Assembly: GCA_006503535.1 (NCBI GenBank)
Contig: QYRS01000013.1
Span: forward strand, 1,798,001-1,862,000
Direction of reading: 5' to 3'
DNA: 64,000 nt
Source: Arthrinium phaeospermum
Taxonomy: Eukaryota > Ascomycota > Sordariomycetes > Amphisphaeriales > Apiosporaceae
Shown: piece after piece, positions 35,497 through 45,561 of the stretch
How positions within the stretch are numbered: position 1 is the stretch's first letter
Layout: every line of letters begins with the position of its first letter
Notes under the pieces: model-generated
Told to the model about the DNA's origin: nothing
The model's input: the letters and a program-made list of their open reading frames with translations, nothing else
The model's database searches: none
Program-made: the position numbers and the translations under genes

Positions 35497-35689
35497 CCAG
35501 GCTCGGGATGCTTCGAGGTGTCTAACTCAATCAAGTAATAATACAAATGTTGGCTACTCACATCGGCACTACAGAACCAATTTAGATCACCTCGATGTCC
35601 TGGTCCTATATACAAGTAATCCTGGCTATTGTCGGCATCGACATTTCAATACGATGCATAGTTGTGCTCACTGAGGCGGCGCGCGGGCG

Positions 35690-36111
35690 GCTGGACCTCG
35701 TCGCTACATGACGCCCGAGGGGTTCTACGTCGAGGCCAACGTTGGCGCCTCGTGGACGCGCCACCCGGTCGTCGCGGACTGGGTGAGAGGTCTGCAGCCG
35801 CGAGGGCCTGACAAAACTTCCGGCGCCGCTAATGGTGGTCCAGGGGACGCAGGACGGCATCGCCCCCTGACCGAGGAGGACTAGGCCAGGACGTACGCGG
35901 CGCACCCCGACTCGCGCGTCTGGTTCCTGGCCCGCGGGGGCCAGAACCACGACAGCGTCGCCAACTCGGTGCTGGTGGACAACATGAGCTGGGCGGGCGA
36001 CCTGTTAAGGGCAAGGAGATGGAGCAGGGCTGTTCGCGCATCGACGTTCAGCCGTTGACCGACCATTTCCAGCCGTTCCTGATCCATTACAGGGCGGCAA
36101 GGGCGCTTTAA
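35690..36111 (+). pseudogene. Broken hydrolase-like gene fragment
   Basis: Protein-like sequence is spread over two frames. One frame reads RYMTPEGFYVEANVGASWTR, later LTEED, then a TAG (35882-35884), then ARTYAAHPDSRVWFLARGGQ and VLVDNMSWAGDLL. A neighbouring frame carries VVQGTQDGIAP before the stop, and after a second frame change near 36005 the sequence continues VKGKEMEQGCSRIDVQPLTD to a natural-looking stop at 36111. The pattern GTQDGIAP ... GGQNHDS resembles the Asp-loop/His-loop spacing of alpha/beta hydrolases, but the family call is weak. No intact start or N-terminal part is found. I read it as the 3' remnant of a dead gene. Confidence 0.5.
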
Positions 36112-36327
36112 ACACTGGCGCAACGGGAAATTGTTTGTTCATCCACTTCCAGAATATGATTGAGATGAAGCCATCCTGGCTCCCCCCTTTTCTCTTATAG
36201 AGCCGATGCGCTTAAACGCCTCTATAAAATCGAACGAAATTAGGATCATTCGGATTCATGTATTAAAGGTATATATCTTATATGCGAAGTATTGCTTGTG
36301 AACCAACGGTTGCATCACTCTGGTTTA

Positions 36328-37175
36328 CTACTCTTTGGGAGGAGTAGGCGCAACTGCAGCCCTCCCACCCAGTCTCCGCTTCGCCGCCACCCACGTCGCC
36401 CATGCTGTGGCCGCCATCAAGAGGGGCACTCCCAGCCCTACCCCGATGCCGACGCCCAGCCTCCACTTCTTGTGCTCTTCCTTGTGACCGAGCGTCTCCT
36501 GCGCATCGAGGAACCTGCGAGCGTTGGACGGGGCCACTATGAACAGGTCGGACCAAATAGACGGTACGTCGTTTCTGGAAGCGTAGTTCCCTGCCGACCC
36601 GGCCGCAGCGGGGAGCACGATCTCAATTGCGTTGGTCATGGTGTTGTAGGGGCTGCAGAGTGCGACGGCGTCGCTGACGTTGTAGCGGCTGTTATTGGTC
36701 TGGGCTCCTCCGAGAGACTCCCGGACCACGTCCCGGTATAAGTCGCTCACGATGCGTGCCGGCCTGAAGGTGACTTGCGTCTCGGTCGTATCTGTTGTTT
36801 CGTCAGGCCTTGGACATGGGCGGGGGTGGGCAGGCGGCTTCTTGCCTGGTCCGACTTACTGATTTCCCACTTGACGTCGGCGCCCAGCCTCCAACGAACC
36901 GTCACCGGGTCATCCTGGTACCGACCCTGCTTTCTCCAGGAAATCGTGTGATTGAAGTTTTCCATGACGAGAGCGAATTGGGTATAAGTGTCGTGTGCGT
37001 AAGGGGGATAGATCCCCTCAGGATAGTAGCAGCCTGAACCCACGGGACCGCACCACAAAAACGATGTGAGGCAAAAGGGCTCATCGGAGCAATCCTTCTC
37101 GCTCGGGTCCCAAGCAAGAGTGATGGGGACCCAAAGAGCGAGCACGGATGCGATGGCGCGGAGAAACGTCCTCAT
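36328..37175 (-). CDS. Type I single-pass membrane protein of unknown function
   Basis: Exon 1 (36860-37175) and exon 2 (36328-36791), joined by a 68-nt phase-1 intron, give 259 residues. Residues 1-21 form a signal peptide (MRTFLRAIASVLALWVPITL, then A). The luminal part has four cysteines within the first 55 residues (KDCSDEPFC, LWCGP, GCYYPEG) and N-glycosylation-type sites (NHT, NNS, NVS). A single hydrophobic segment near residues 220-243 (LGVGIGVGLGVPLLMAATAW) is followed by a short basic cytosolic tail (AAKRRLGGR). This architecture recurs in many fungal cell-surface proteins that have no known role. I do not recognise the family. Confidence 0.75.
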
Positions 37176-38341
37176 TCTCGAGGCTGGAGACAGAAAAAGA
37201 TATGTGGTAGGTCTTGATTCTGGCTTCCGGGCTCGCGACGAGGTTTTGGGGGCACGCAGATTAGTATATCAGCGCATTGATGGCGAGCCGACGTTACATT
37301 ACCGGAACAATAGATCAGCTCGTGACGGGGACGTCTCTCCGAACGATGGCGCCGCCAAGATGTCGTACCTGGGTGATACGTCATACGGGACCAATCAGAG
37401 TTACCCGTTGGCTGTCTGTCAAGTCGGGAACAACCACGATTATTCGGCATCAGCCCGCGAGCCGCGGTGGGAGCATCGTGCGCCGATCAATCCCATTACC
37501 GATGCGCAAGGCGGACGAATTAGCCCATTTGCTTATCAGCCGACTGCGGGTGGCTTGCTTGCTTCCCCGTGGGGTTCTGGGATGGCACTGCCCACGGATG
37601 TGCCTCGCGCTGTGCCAATCATGCTCTCTCATCTATATCAGTGGCGTTCAGCAGTAGAGCAACAGCAATAACCATGGTCTTTTCTGCATATCTACTCTAT
37701 TGGTACCGGTTACAGTTGGGCCTAACTTCCTTTTCTCCACATGGACATTCGTTTTCAAGGCTCTATTGTTCCCTATGCTTGAGGTTTGATTCGCTATCTT
37801 GCGAACGTCACATGGAGTCAGAACGGCAATGTAGCATTAACTGATAAGCGATGCAACCGTCGGACGCCCCCAAGTCCTCCCGCGGAACAATTCTTCGAAT
37901 CCTTCGATCAACGCTTGAACCTCAAGTATCGTCTTCAATGGTGATGCTCGAACAGAGTCTGGATCCAAGGCCACGCCACCCTCATATGTTGTCTCCTTAA
38001 CTTCAGAACACACCCATGGAAATGGGATTCGTTTCTTAACCAATAACACTGCGAGCATCAAAAGGCCCAAGAGCACCAGGCTAACAGGACAATTGGTACG
38101 TACCGACAGCCAAACACTGCTAAATAATGCAATACAGACAAAAGAAAAGGGGTCGTTGGTTCTCGGCAAACGAAGATGAAGAAACACACAGTTTTCAGTA
38201 GTATTAATACTGGAATTTTGTAGATAGGTAAAGAATGAAATTATCACAGTGCAAACCCCTCGGCATCCGACTAATTACAACCTGGTTTCCCCTTCCGCCC
38301 CCTGACAAGCCCTTTCTTCCAGCAGCCGACAGACGTGTTAT
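37176..38341. other. Intergenic region, 1.2 kb
   Basis: This lies between the membrane-protein gene and the small secreted protein gene. A minus-strand ORF at 37837-38247 contains a hydrophobic run (LVLLGLLMLAVLLV) but has no signal peptide, no recognisable family and no supported splicing. I see no other feature. Confidence 0.45.
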
Positions 38342-38737
38342 TTAGATGTTGCACTCGACGAGTACGTTGCAGGCACCTGCGGGCGGGCTACAGACAGTTG
38401 AATAGTAGCATGGTTGATTGTCGCTTGCGCACTGCAAGCAAAGGCCGGGTGGGACTTTTGGTTAGCTATCTGGCCTCAATGTCCCAAGCAAAACCCATCG
38501 TGACCTACCTTGCCACTGGTGCAGGTACCCAGCGGGCCATCATCACCAAAGCAGGTGTTGGACCGCTCAGCGCAGACCTGGGAGTTTGCATGGTCAGCGG
38601 GTGTACGAAGATAAAGAAGTGCGTGTTGTCCGACGTACTCCAGTGATGCCTTGTCTGCGCTGTAACGCGGCGCCGCCGTATACGCCGGTGGCAGCGAGGC
38701 CAATGATGGAGGAGAGAACGCAGAGTTTGAAATGCAT
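38342..38737 (-). CDS. Small cysteine-rich secreted protein (effector-like), three exons
   Basis: Splicing three short exons (38639-38737, 38509-38577, 38342-38431) yields an 85-residue protein ending at TAA 38342. The first intron (61 nt, GTACGT...CCAG with CTGAC) and second intron (77 nt, GTAGGT...TTGCAG with GCTAAC) are both phase 0 and textbook fungal. Residues 1-20 form a signal peptide (MHFKLCVLSSIIGLAATGVY). A Kex2-type site (LQRRQG, cleavage after residue 28) follows. The mature part has eight cysteines at positions 35, 42, 52, 57, 64, 70, 77 and 83, enough for four disulphides, including CFGDDGPLGTC and CYYSTVC. The C-terminus is ECNI. No family is recognised. Secretion plus eight cysteines fits candidate effectors or antimicrobial peptides, by inference only. 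Confidence 0.8.
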
Positions 38738-39886
38738 GGTAGCGATGGGTTATCTCAAGGTAGAAGGCAAGATGGCGAATACCCTAAGCTAATGCTGGAG
38801 GGCAAAGACGGACGTGGAGATACAGTTATGACGGCCTGCTTATCGTGGCATCGCCTGCCGCCTTTATGTAGATACACACTTGCTGCTGCAAGACGGGTGC
38901 CTCGGTGGCTTCAGTGCCCCTTTTTCTTCAAGTCACAACATCCGATCTCTGACGAGAGGAAAGATCATGCCTTTCCAAGTTCCGCCGCCGGCAGGATTGC
39001 GCGAAAGGGGAGAATCGCCCTCGCCTGACTTTAATGATTAAGCTGACCAACATCAAACTTGGCTACCAGCCAAGACGTTGCTTTTTCTATAAGACTCACA
39101 ATCGTGCAATATTGTAATGTCCTTCTTGGCGTTGCTCGGTTGCCTCGCATGCACCGCCTGGCCTGGCAGCGAATATTTTGCCTATCTTTTCCCCATCAAG
39201 CGCCCAACGTCTCCCGCGCCTCACTGTTATGTCTCTTGGCTGGGTGACTGCGTAGCATTACAGCTCGATAGTTGTCTCTTCTAGGCAGGAGGAAGAAAGA
39301 CTTCACAGCTCACATAACACCACCGCAATCAACCGTTTCGGAGCAACTGCCTATAGACCATAACAGAATCGTGGTTTATACAAGGACGAAGTATAACCCA
39401 GGACGCTGCAGACTAGGAAGAAAGGGGGCTAAGCGCCATCGTCCGCCTGTTTTCAGGCAGCTGAGGAGGATTTGTTTTCATCTCTTTTCAGAAAGGCATG
39501 CTGAGAACGGGAACTGAGGTGACACGATTCTACCTGGAAAGGGAAGACGAATAGCCTTGAAAGCGTTTAGAGTTACATTGCAAAAGCTCGAGTCTCTCCG
39601 AAGTTTTGCTCGTAAGGGAGTCACGATACGGACCAAGACGCGAAGGATCAGTCCATTTCATCGAGATCACGGTTTATGGCGCGCAGGGACATGGACGGAG
39701 ACTGAGAGCATAGGCTCCTAATCACCGGACGCCGTGGGTATTATAAAAGCACGAGCAGGTACGATGGAAGGGTTGCCAGAGAAATCCTCAGACACAACCA
39801 CATACTCAGCACCAGTATTCACCTCGTTTGGATCTTTTCTCTATTCAAATTGTCCTCAATCCCTAGTGCATTCACCACCAGACAAC
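38738..39886. other. Divergent intergenic region
   Basis: This separates the small secreted protein gene (minus) and the unknown protein at 39887 (plus). The right end contains a clear TATA element (39742-39748) and leader for the latter. The ORFs inside are short and unremarkable. Confidence 0.5.
39742..39748 (+). promoter_or_regulatory. TATA box of the gene at 39887
   Basis: TATAAAA lies 145 bp upstream of the ATG at 39887. The match and position are good for a fungal core promoter. Confidence 0.55.
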
Positions 39887-41000
39887 ATGGCGGCTGACGT
39901 CATCGGTATAATTTCCGGGGTGATGGGCATCTGGACTTTCGTGGGCGAAATCCTCGCCCCGGGAGCAGCAGACGAGTCCATCTACCGCATCCATGTCGGC
40001 GTGGACGGCACCAAAAACCCAGACAACCCGGACGGAGGACCGGAGCTCAACGCGGCGCCCGGCGTCATCGACGCCGTCAAGGTCTACAACACCAACCATG
40101 ACCTGATAGGCACTGGCCCTGGTGGCATGATCGGCTTCAACGGTTATGGATTCGGCGACGTGGGGGCCTCGCAGTTGGGAAACCAGCAGTCCATCTTTAC
40201 CGAGTTTTGTAAGTGCCGCGGGTGACGACAGTCAAGAAGAAGAAGAAGAAAAAAAATGCTAACTATGCGAGTCAGTTGCCGGGGATGATGCTATCTGCAT
40301 GGCCGCTATAGCGGCAACCATGCCCGAAGGCTCCCAGTGGGGATGGGTTGGCGACTGGGGGAAGCTGTGCAACCTAGATTGGTTCTACAGCGGCTACGTG
40401 ATCGCCGATGGGAAGTAAGTTCCGACCATGCAATCCTAGACGCAAAGAGGATCAATGAACTGACATATAGTCGGGACCGGCTCCAGAACGACCCTGTGCA
40501 CCTGGATCGACAAGGATCACACCAACGACATCAAGGCGGGCGTTCTGGGCATCAAGTGGCCCGCCTTCAAGGGGACCAAGGACAGCGTGCCAACCGAGCA
40601 GGAAGCCAGGGCGGAGTGCGGCAAGGGCCTAACGGCCTGGCGCAACGAGGGCGAGCAGCAGATGCTGCCCCTCGCCGACGCCAAGCTGTTGGCGTCGTCG
40701 TCGTCGTCGTCGGGCCCGCGGCCCTCGCGGCGCTTCGACGACAGCCTCGTCGTCAGCCGGCACCGCGGCCAGAACGCCACCGAGCTCTGCGCCTCCGACA
40801 CCGCCCTGGGCCCGGACTTCGTCAGCGAGGACGAGGGCGTCTACTGCAACATGGAGACGCACGAGACCGCCCCGCTGTGCTCCAAGGACCCCCACGCCCC
40901 CGAGTGCTTCGACTGGGCCCACCCCGAGGGCCCGGCCATGGTCCGACGCAAGGGCAAACGGAGCCTCCGTAAGCCCAGCAAGATCGTGCATTGGGGCTGA
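39887..41000 (+). CDS. Fungal conserved protein of unknown function
   Basis: Three exons (39887-40208, 40276-40414, 40487-41000) encode 324 residues. For the last intron the acceptor at 40485-40486, not the nearer AG at 40469-40470, is required to keep frame. The start ATG 39887 gives MAADVIGIISGVMGIWTFVG, a hydrophobic N-terminal segment that could be a signal anchor. The central part has a strand-rich pattern (YRIHVGVDGTKNPDNPDGGP, DAVKVYNTNHDLIGTG, DDAICMAAIAATMPEG, WGWVGDWGKLC) seen in uncharacterised ascomycete proteins of similar layout. The C-terminal part has a run of six serines coded by TCG repeats (40695-40712) and CFDWAHPEGPAM, ending basic. Even cysteine spacing suggests an extracellular or luminal location. 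Function unknown. Confidence 0.72.
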
Positions 41001-41536
41001 GTTGAGTATGAGCACGGGCACGGGGAGGGTCATGTACGCGGAGGAAATCGAAGGCTTCTTGGTTTCTTTGTAAAGATCTTTGTCGTATTTTCTTGCATAG
41101 GTGGTTTCAACTTTGAAAAGGGGTACGAAAGGGAAATCTGTCTTACATGTTAATTTCGCAACTCATAGTTTTCTACACACAATCTTTCAATGGATTATTT
41201 ACCACTGCCTTCGAAGTCGTAATCAGTTGCAGATGAAACGGCTTTGCTCAACAAGTTGGATGGGCAGGGGCAATACTGACCTTTTATATTTCACTGTTGG
41301 AACTGTGCTGTGGTAGCCAGGGGGCATGCTTAAACAACATTGGTGCATTGTCGGTTAGCTATTTTGTTGTACTTTGTTCTCTAAACCAATAGCGGTGAGT
41401 TCTCATCCCCCTATAGCTGCATAGACCAACCAATCTTATACTTGAATCATTCTTTCGGTGTCCCCCCCAGGGGTAACATTGATGGACAAGTCCTGCCTCT
41501 CCTTCCCTGGTTCATCCCTTTTCCGTGCCAAGATCT
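41001..41536. other. Convergent intergenic region
   Basis: AT-rich 3' flanks of two convergent genes. No gene or RNA feature is evident. Confidence 0.5.
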
Positions 41537-42478
41537 CTAAAGCAGCTTCTGCTTGGCGATGCATATATAAATGCACGACATCCTCCAGCTGACATTACAC
41601 ATCGACCAGGACAGACGCGCCAAATCGCCAACACTGCATTTGACAGAGCCGCGGCTGGTCCCCTTATGGGCAAGTGCGTGCTCGATCACCTTCTGAGCCC
41701 TCTCCAGCTCTCCGACGACCGGAACTAACTGCTGGTCCATCTCCTCCATTCTGCCGCCAATCCTCAGGCCCAATGCGGAACAGGGAGCCGGGGGCATGGC
41801 GTAGCACTCGATGGTCCATGCCATGGTACCGCCGAGCCACCAGACGTAGATCCGTCGGATCCACTGCGCCCCCTTCCACAGAAGGCACTTCACCAGAAGT
41901 TCGAAGAATCTGTACTTCGTCCAGTCCGAGAGCCAGCCTAGGGCCCAGAAAATGTGCGCCACGGCCCGCTCCATAGATTCCGACAGCGTCAGGTCTTCTT
42001 GGTCAACCACCGCCGAGGATCGAGTGGAAGAAAGGCTAGGGACGGGTGAAGAAGACCTCAGGTTGTACAGCTTCTCCGCCTCGAACCCTTTGAGGGCGAC
42101 AATCTCGCGCATCGACCGCTGGCGCGCCATGACGCGGCGGTCGATCTTCCGGTTGTAGCGAAAATAGCCCAAGGGCGACGTGAAGAGGGACGGCCGTGGC
42201 TCCAGGCCCACCGAGGGCTCGTCGATGGAGCTGACCAGTTCGGGTAACCGCCGTTGGTCATGGTCGTAGTCCCAGCGCTGGGCCCGGATGCGCTGGCGCA
42301 GCCATCGGAGGCGGGTGAGCGGGTGGCGGCGCCAAGACGGGATCGACGAGGGCGGCGGCGGCGGTGGTGACGGGTCTCGCTGCTTGGCCGGATGCTGTTT
42401 TGTCGGCGGTGGTGGCGGTGGCGGCTGTTTCTTGCTTGGGAGGGCTTCACGGCGGAAGAGGAGCCAGAAGATGGGCAT
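41537..42478 (-). CDS. Hypothetical protein with Pro-rich N-terminus
   Basis: This open frame gives 313 residues from the first true ATG (42478, MPIFWLLFRREAL); the longer frame upstream begins with GTG. It starts with a short hydrophobic patch, then proline-rich runs (PPPPPPP twice within residues 18-45), a basic stretch (RLRWLRQRIRAQRW), and a Trp/aromatic-rich region around residues 200-260 (IFWALGWLSDWTKYRFF, IRRIYVWWLGGTMAW) that could associate with membranes. No known domain is recognised. The last 40 residues look less protein-like, so an unrecognised intron or a different 3' end is possible. It is antisense-convergent with the preceding gene. Confidence 0.5.
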   Translation of the reverse strand: MPIFWLLFRREALPSKKQPPPPPPPTKQHPAKQRDPSPPPPPPSSIPSWRRHPLTRLRWLRQRIRAQRWDYDHDQRRLPELVSSIDEPSVGLEPRPSLFTSPLGYFRYNRKIDRRVMARQRSMREIVALKGFEAEKLYNLRSSSPVPSLSSTRSSAVVDQEDLTLSESMERAVAHIFWALGWLSDWTKYRFFELLVKCLLWKGAQWIRRIYVWWLGGTMAWTIECYAMPPAPCSALGLRIGGRMEEMDQQLVPVVGELERAQKVIEHALAHKGTSRGSVKCSVGDLARLSWSMCNVSWRMSCIYICIAKQKLL

Positions 42479-43287
42479 CTCGTCTGTGGGTTGGCCACTG
42501 CAATATCCCCGCGAGATTGTGAAGATGAAGTGCCAATATCGTTCCACAACGGGACTTGATCTTTCGATCTGGTTCTCGATTTGGTGGGCCTACTTGCTAC
42601 CTAAATAGGTACTCAACCGTTTCCACCAACCCCATCAAGATTGCGCAGATTGTCCAAATTGCGCGCCGCAACCCGCGCCTGAAGCGCTTGTTGGGCATGC
42701 CAGTGGTGGTACCTTCTCATATCAGATCAATCTCAACCGAATTTGCCCTTCCATAAATGGAAATCGTGGATATATGTGGGTGGTCTCATAATCGCGCTTT
42801 CCGTAATGGTGGCTTTTGTGAAATTCCTGCCAAGTTACGAAAAATAGCCTCATGACAGTGGGAGCGTTCTTGACAATTTGGATTTATTTTATAGTGATAT
42901 ACTAGATTTGATTTCGTTGTTCCTGCCTGGCTAAATAAACAAAACAGTAAGTAAGATGATGCTTTTTTCTGCCTCACTACCGACCAACTCTTTGTGTTAT
43001 GTGGCAGTGACATTATAGAGATTGGAAGTACAAAAGTTGTTTGAAACGATGACTTTTTCGTGTGTCGTAAATCTTGTCTTCTGTTTGGGTCAGAACTGCA
43101 GCCTCGAGTAGCACTTTTACGCAAGTGAGTCATCGTCACGTGAGCAGATATCAAGTCACCCAAATCGAGCTGAGCTGAACCTTGAACCACCATCATGACA
43201 AGACGTTCAACGCTCAACCCAACCAAGTAGATGAGGCTTTACTTACAAATGATCAAAAACGATGTCAGTGATAGGTATGACTGATTT
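42479..43287. other. Divergent intergenic region
   Basis: This 0.8 kb is AT-rich around 42880-43030. A minus-strand ORF at 42786-43226 has no recognised domain. It acts as shared promoter space for the hypothetical gene (minus) and the P-loop kinase (plus). Confidence 0.5.
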
Positions 43288-43902
43288 ATGTCGGTTCTCG
43301 AGCGCATACGCCCTCACTTGGAGAGGTCCCATGGGGACCAGCGGCCTGTGGTCTTGATGACTTGCGGGATCGCCGGTATGCTTTTGCCACCCAGTGCTGC
43401 GACTATTATCTGCTCTTATGGCCGCTAAGCATGCACAGGATCGGGGAAAACTACACTGGCCAAGGCCGTCCTCTCGGAGCTGTCCCAGTTCACCCGTCTC
43501 TCCGGCGACGAAATCATCTACGAGAAGCACGGCCTGTACGGGGTGGACTACCCAGCCGACGACAACCTGTATAAGGAGTACCAAGAAGAAAACGACGTGA
43601 TAATCCTACAAAGATTCCACAAACTGCTCGACGAAGGCCGCGACGTCGTCCTCGATCGGTCATTCTACGCCAAGGAGGATAGGGACGAATTCAAGCAGAT
43701 TATCGACGAGCGCGGCGGCCGCTGGGTTCTCGTCTTTTTCAAAGCCGCGGATAAGGAGAAGCTGTGGACGAGGATCCAGCACCGGAGCGCACAACCCAAG
43801 GAAGCGAATTCGGCGCTCGACATCTCTCGCGAGACGTTCGAAATGCATTGCAGCGGCTTCGAAGACCCTCAGGGCGAAGGGGAGATTGCTGTTGAAATCT
43901 AA
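43288..43902 (+). CDS. P-loop ATPase/kinase (AAA_33-type)
   Basis: Two exons (43288-43375 and 43439-43902) encode 183 residues. The intron falls in phase 1 inside the Walker A loop: exon 1 ends RPVVLMTCGIAG and exon 2 continues SGKTTLAKAVLSELS, giving GIAGSGKTT. Downstream are GDEII, a helix-rich lid around LYKEYQEENDVIILQRFHKLL, the Walker-B-like strand DVVLDRSFYAKEDRDEF, and VLVFFKAADKEKLWTRIQHRSA, whose Arg residues suit the kinase LID. The layout matches small P-loop kinases (zeta-toxin/gluconate-kinase/AAA_33 group) found in fungi and bacteria, which phosphorylate small metabolites; substrate unknown. The start MSVLERIRPHLERSH is the first in-frame ATG before the motif. Confidence 0.85.
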
Positions 43903-44169
43903 CTACTTTACCTAAGATAGAAACAAGTGTTGAATGTGACAGTTTGTCAGTTACCGTCTGGATTGGAAGAGAAAACATTCCTCGATTAAACTGAAAAACG
44001 GTCGCTATTCATTTAAATAATCCCCCTATATCCCAGCTCATCATCGTAATTTCGTTCACATGGTGTCTGTCACCCATGGCCTCGCGGCTTTTCTTCTGTT
44101 TTGGGGTTTTGTTTTTCTTTTTTTCAAGATGAAGAAAAGGGAAAGAAAAAACGAGACGGAAAAAAGGCT

Positions 44170-45561
44170 TCACTTTCCCCGTTTCGGGCTCGACCCAACC
44201 CCCGCGAACCTCCTCATCCAGTCAAGTGTATTGGTCGAGTGACCAGACCTCCCCGGGCTGGTGCTGACGACGTTTCCAGGACTTCGAGACTTGCGGTGGT
44301 GGTGTTTCCTGTGCTTTTCATGCTTGTGATCATCGTAATCATCCAGATATTGGGGAGGAATACTGTGCCGATGATGACCATGGTGCGAGGAGCTCTTTCG
44401 GCCCGTCTCCATGGTCTTGTCAGAATGGAATTTCCGAAGCGGAGGGCGGGGGTCAACGGGCCACAGGGCCGCCTCGGCCATCGTCTTCTTCACGACGCAC
44501 TGGGGATACTCGGGACACGGAGTGAACGGGGGGCAATAGTGGTTGATGTAAGTCATATCGGCCGAGTAATACGAGCTTTCCGGCTTGCTGTGGTCGTCGT
44601 GATATAGAGTGTGCCTTCTGTGCCTTCTTCGCCTTTTCTCCTCCTCTTCGCGGCTTTCCCCGTAAGGATCGAAATCCCTTGGACGATATATTATCTTGGT
44701 GGGGATTGGGCTGGCTTCGTGTCGCCTCGGTCCCCAATAGAGATCGCTCTCGCATCTCCCGTCCATGGAAAAGAGTGGAGTGTTAGCGATTGAATACCTT
44801 CTGGTTTCGTAGACGGCCGGCCTGGAACGACGCTCACGGGAGACTGGCCTCGACCTGTACTCTGGTTTCTCCTGATATAGGAAAGGGTCTTCAGGTTCAA
44901 GGTAATCAAACACATCGACAGGCGTCTGTTGTCCCTTTGCTTCGGGGTTCGGTGGCTGCCTCGTCTCGTATAATGTGGCCCCGTCATCGTCATCGTCATC
45001 ATCCCCATCATCTTCGTCGTCCGCATCACGTTCATCATCAGTCACCTCGCCCAGAGCACCATCCTCATCCGACAAATAATCGGTGTCGTCGTTTTCGGTG
45101 TCATCGAGCTCGGACTCGGACTCGGACTCGGACTCGGACTCAGACTCGGCATCTCCTCGACTCTCCTGAATACTACTCAACCGGGTGTTTTTGCGGCCCC
45201 CGTCGGCGCTGTGCGCCATTTCGGAGCGGAGGGTGTCACCACTGGGCGACTTCGCCAGGGCCGGCTGCTCCGTCCGTGGTCTGTGCAAAGGGCCTTCGCG
45301 CCGCATGTCGGCCACCTTGCCGCAAACGGGGCACCTTCTGCTGGGGCCCCTGTAGTAGGGCGCGGTGCAGGCACAGCAGCACATGTGGCCGCACGAGAAT
45401 TGGTACGGCATTTTGTGTGCCAGTCCATCCGGTCCGGGTACCCTGAAATCGCGCCCGCATCGGTCGCACTTGTACGACTTGGGGGCCGCGGCGGCGGCGG
45501 CGGCGCGATGGTAACTGACGTTGAGGCTCGAGGAGCTCGCGTGGACGTTGCCGGACTTCAT
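44170..45561 (-). CDS. RING-like zinc-finger protein with acidic low-complexity region
   Basis: This single-exon gene encodes 463 residues from ATG 45561. The N-terminal region has an alanine run and then zinc ligands: YKCDRCGRDF (about residues 30-39), FSCGHMCCCACTAPYY and RRCPVCGK (to about residue 82), arranged like a divergent RING or treble-clef. Then comes a strongly acidic, repetitive section (SESESESESE-type, encoded by the hexamer repeat at 45109-45149, and a run of Asp), and a basic, His-rich C-terminus (HHGHHRHS, HRKHHHRKSRS). E3 ligase activity is possible from the zinc pattern but not shown. The composition suggests a nuclear or chromatin-associated protein. No closer family is recognised. 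Confidence 0.7.
   Translation of the reverse strand: MKSGNVHASSSSLNVSYHRAAAAAAAPKSYKCDRCGRDFRVPGPDGLAHKMPYQFSCGHMCCCACTAPYYRGPSRRCPVCGKVADMRREGPLHRPRTEQPALAKSPSGDTLRSEMAHSADGGRKNTRLSSIQESRGDAESESESESESESELDDTENDDTDYLSDEDGALGEVTDDERDADDEDDGDDDDDDDGATLYETRQPPNPEAKGQQTPVDVFDYLEPEDPFLYQEKPEYRSRPVSRERRSRPAVYETRRYSIANTPLFSMDGRCESDLYWGPRRHEASPIPTKIIYRPRDFDPYGESREEEEKRRRRHRRHTLYHDDHSKPESSYYSADMTYINHYCPPFTPCPEYPQCVVKKTMAEAALWPVDPRPPLRKFHSDKTMETGRKSSSHHGHHRHSIPPQYLDDYDDHKHEKHRKHHHRKSRSPGNVVSTSPGRSGHSTNTLDWMRRFAGVGSSPKRGK
45109..45149. repeat. Hexanucleotide coding repeat (GGACTC)n
   Basis: About six imperfect copies of CTCGGA/GGACTC encode the Ser-Glu dipeptide run of the RING-like protein on the minus strand. 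It is a likely site of length variation. Confidence 0.75.

Noticed and set aside
37837..38247. 136-codon minus-strand ORF with a hydrophobic run
   Set aside because: No signal peptide at the start, no family, AT-rich composition typical of chance ORFs, and no clear splice signals linking it to neighbours.
40471..40486. Exon start at 40471 for the unknown protein at 39887-41000
   Set aside because: It shifts the frame into an Arg/Gln-rich unlikely sequence. The acceptor at 40486 keeps the Cys-containing frame.
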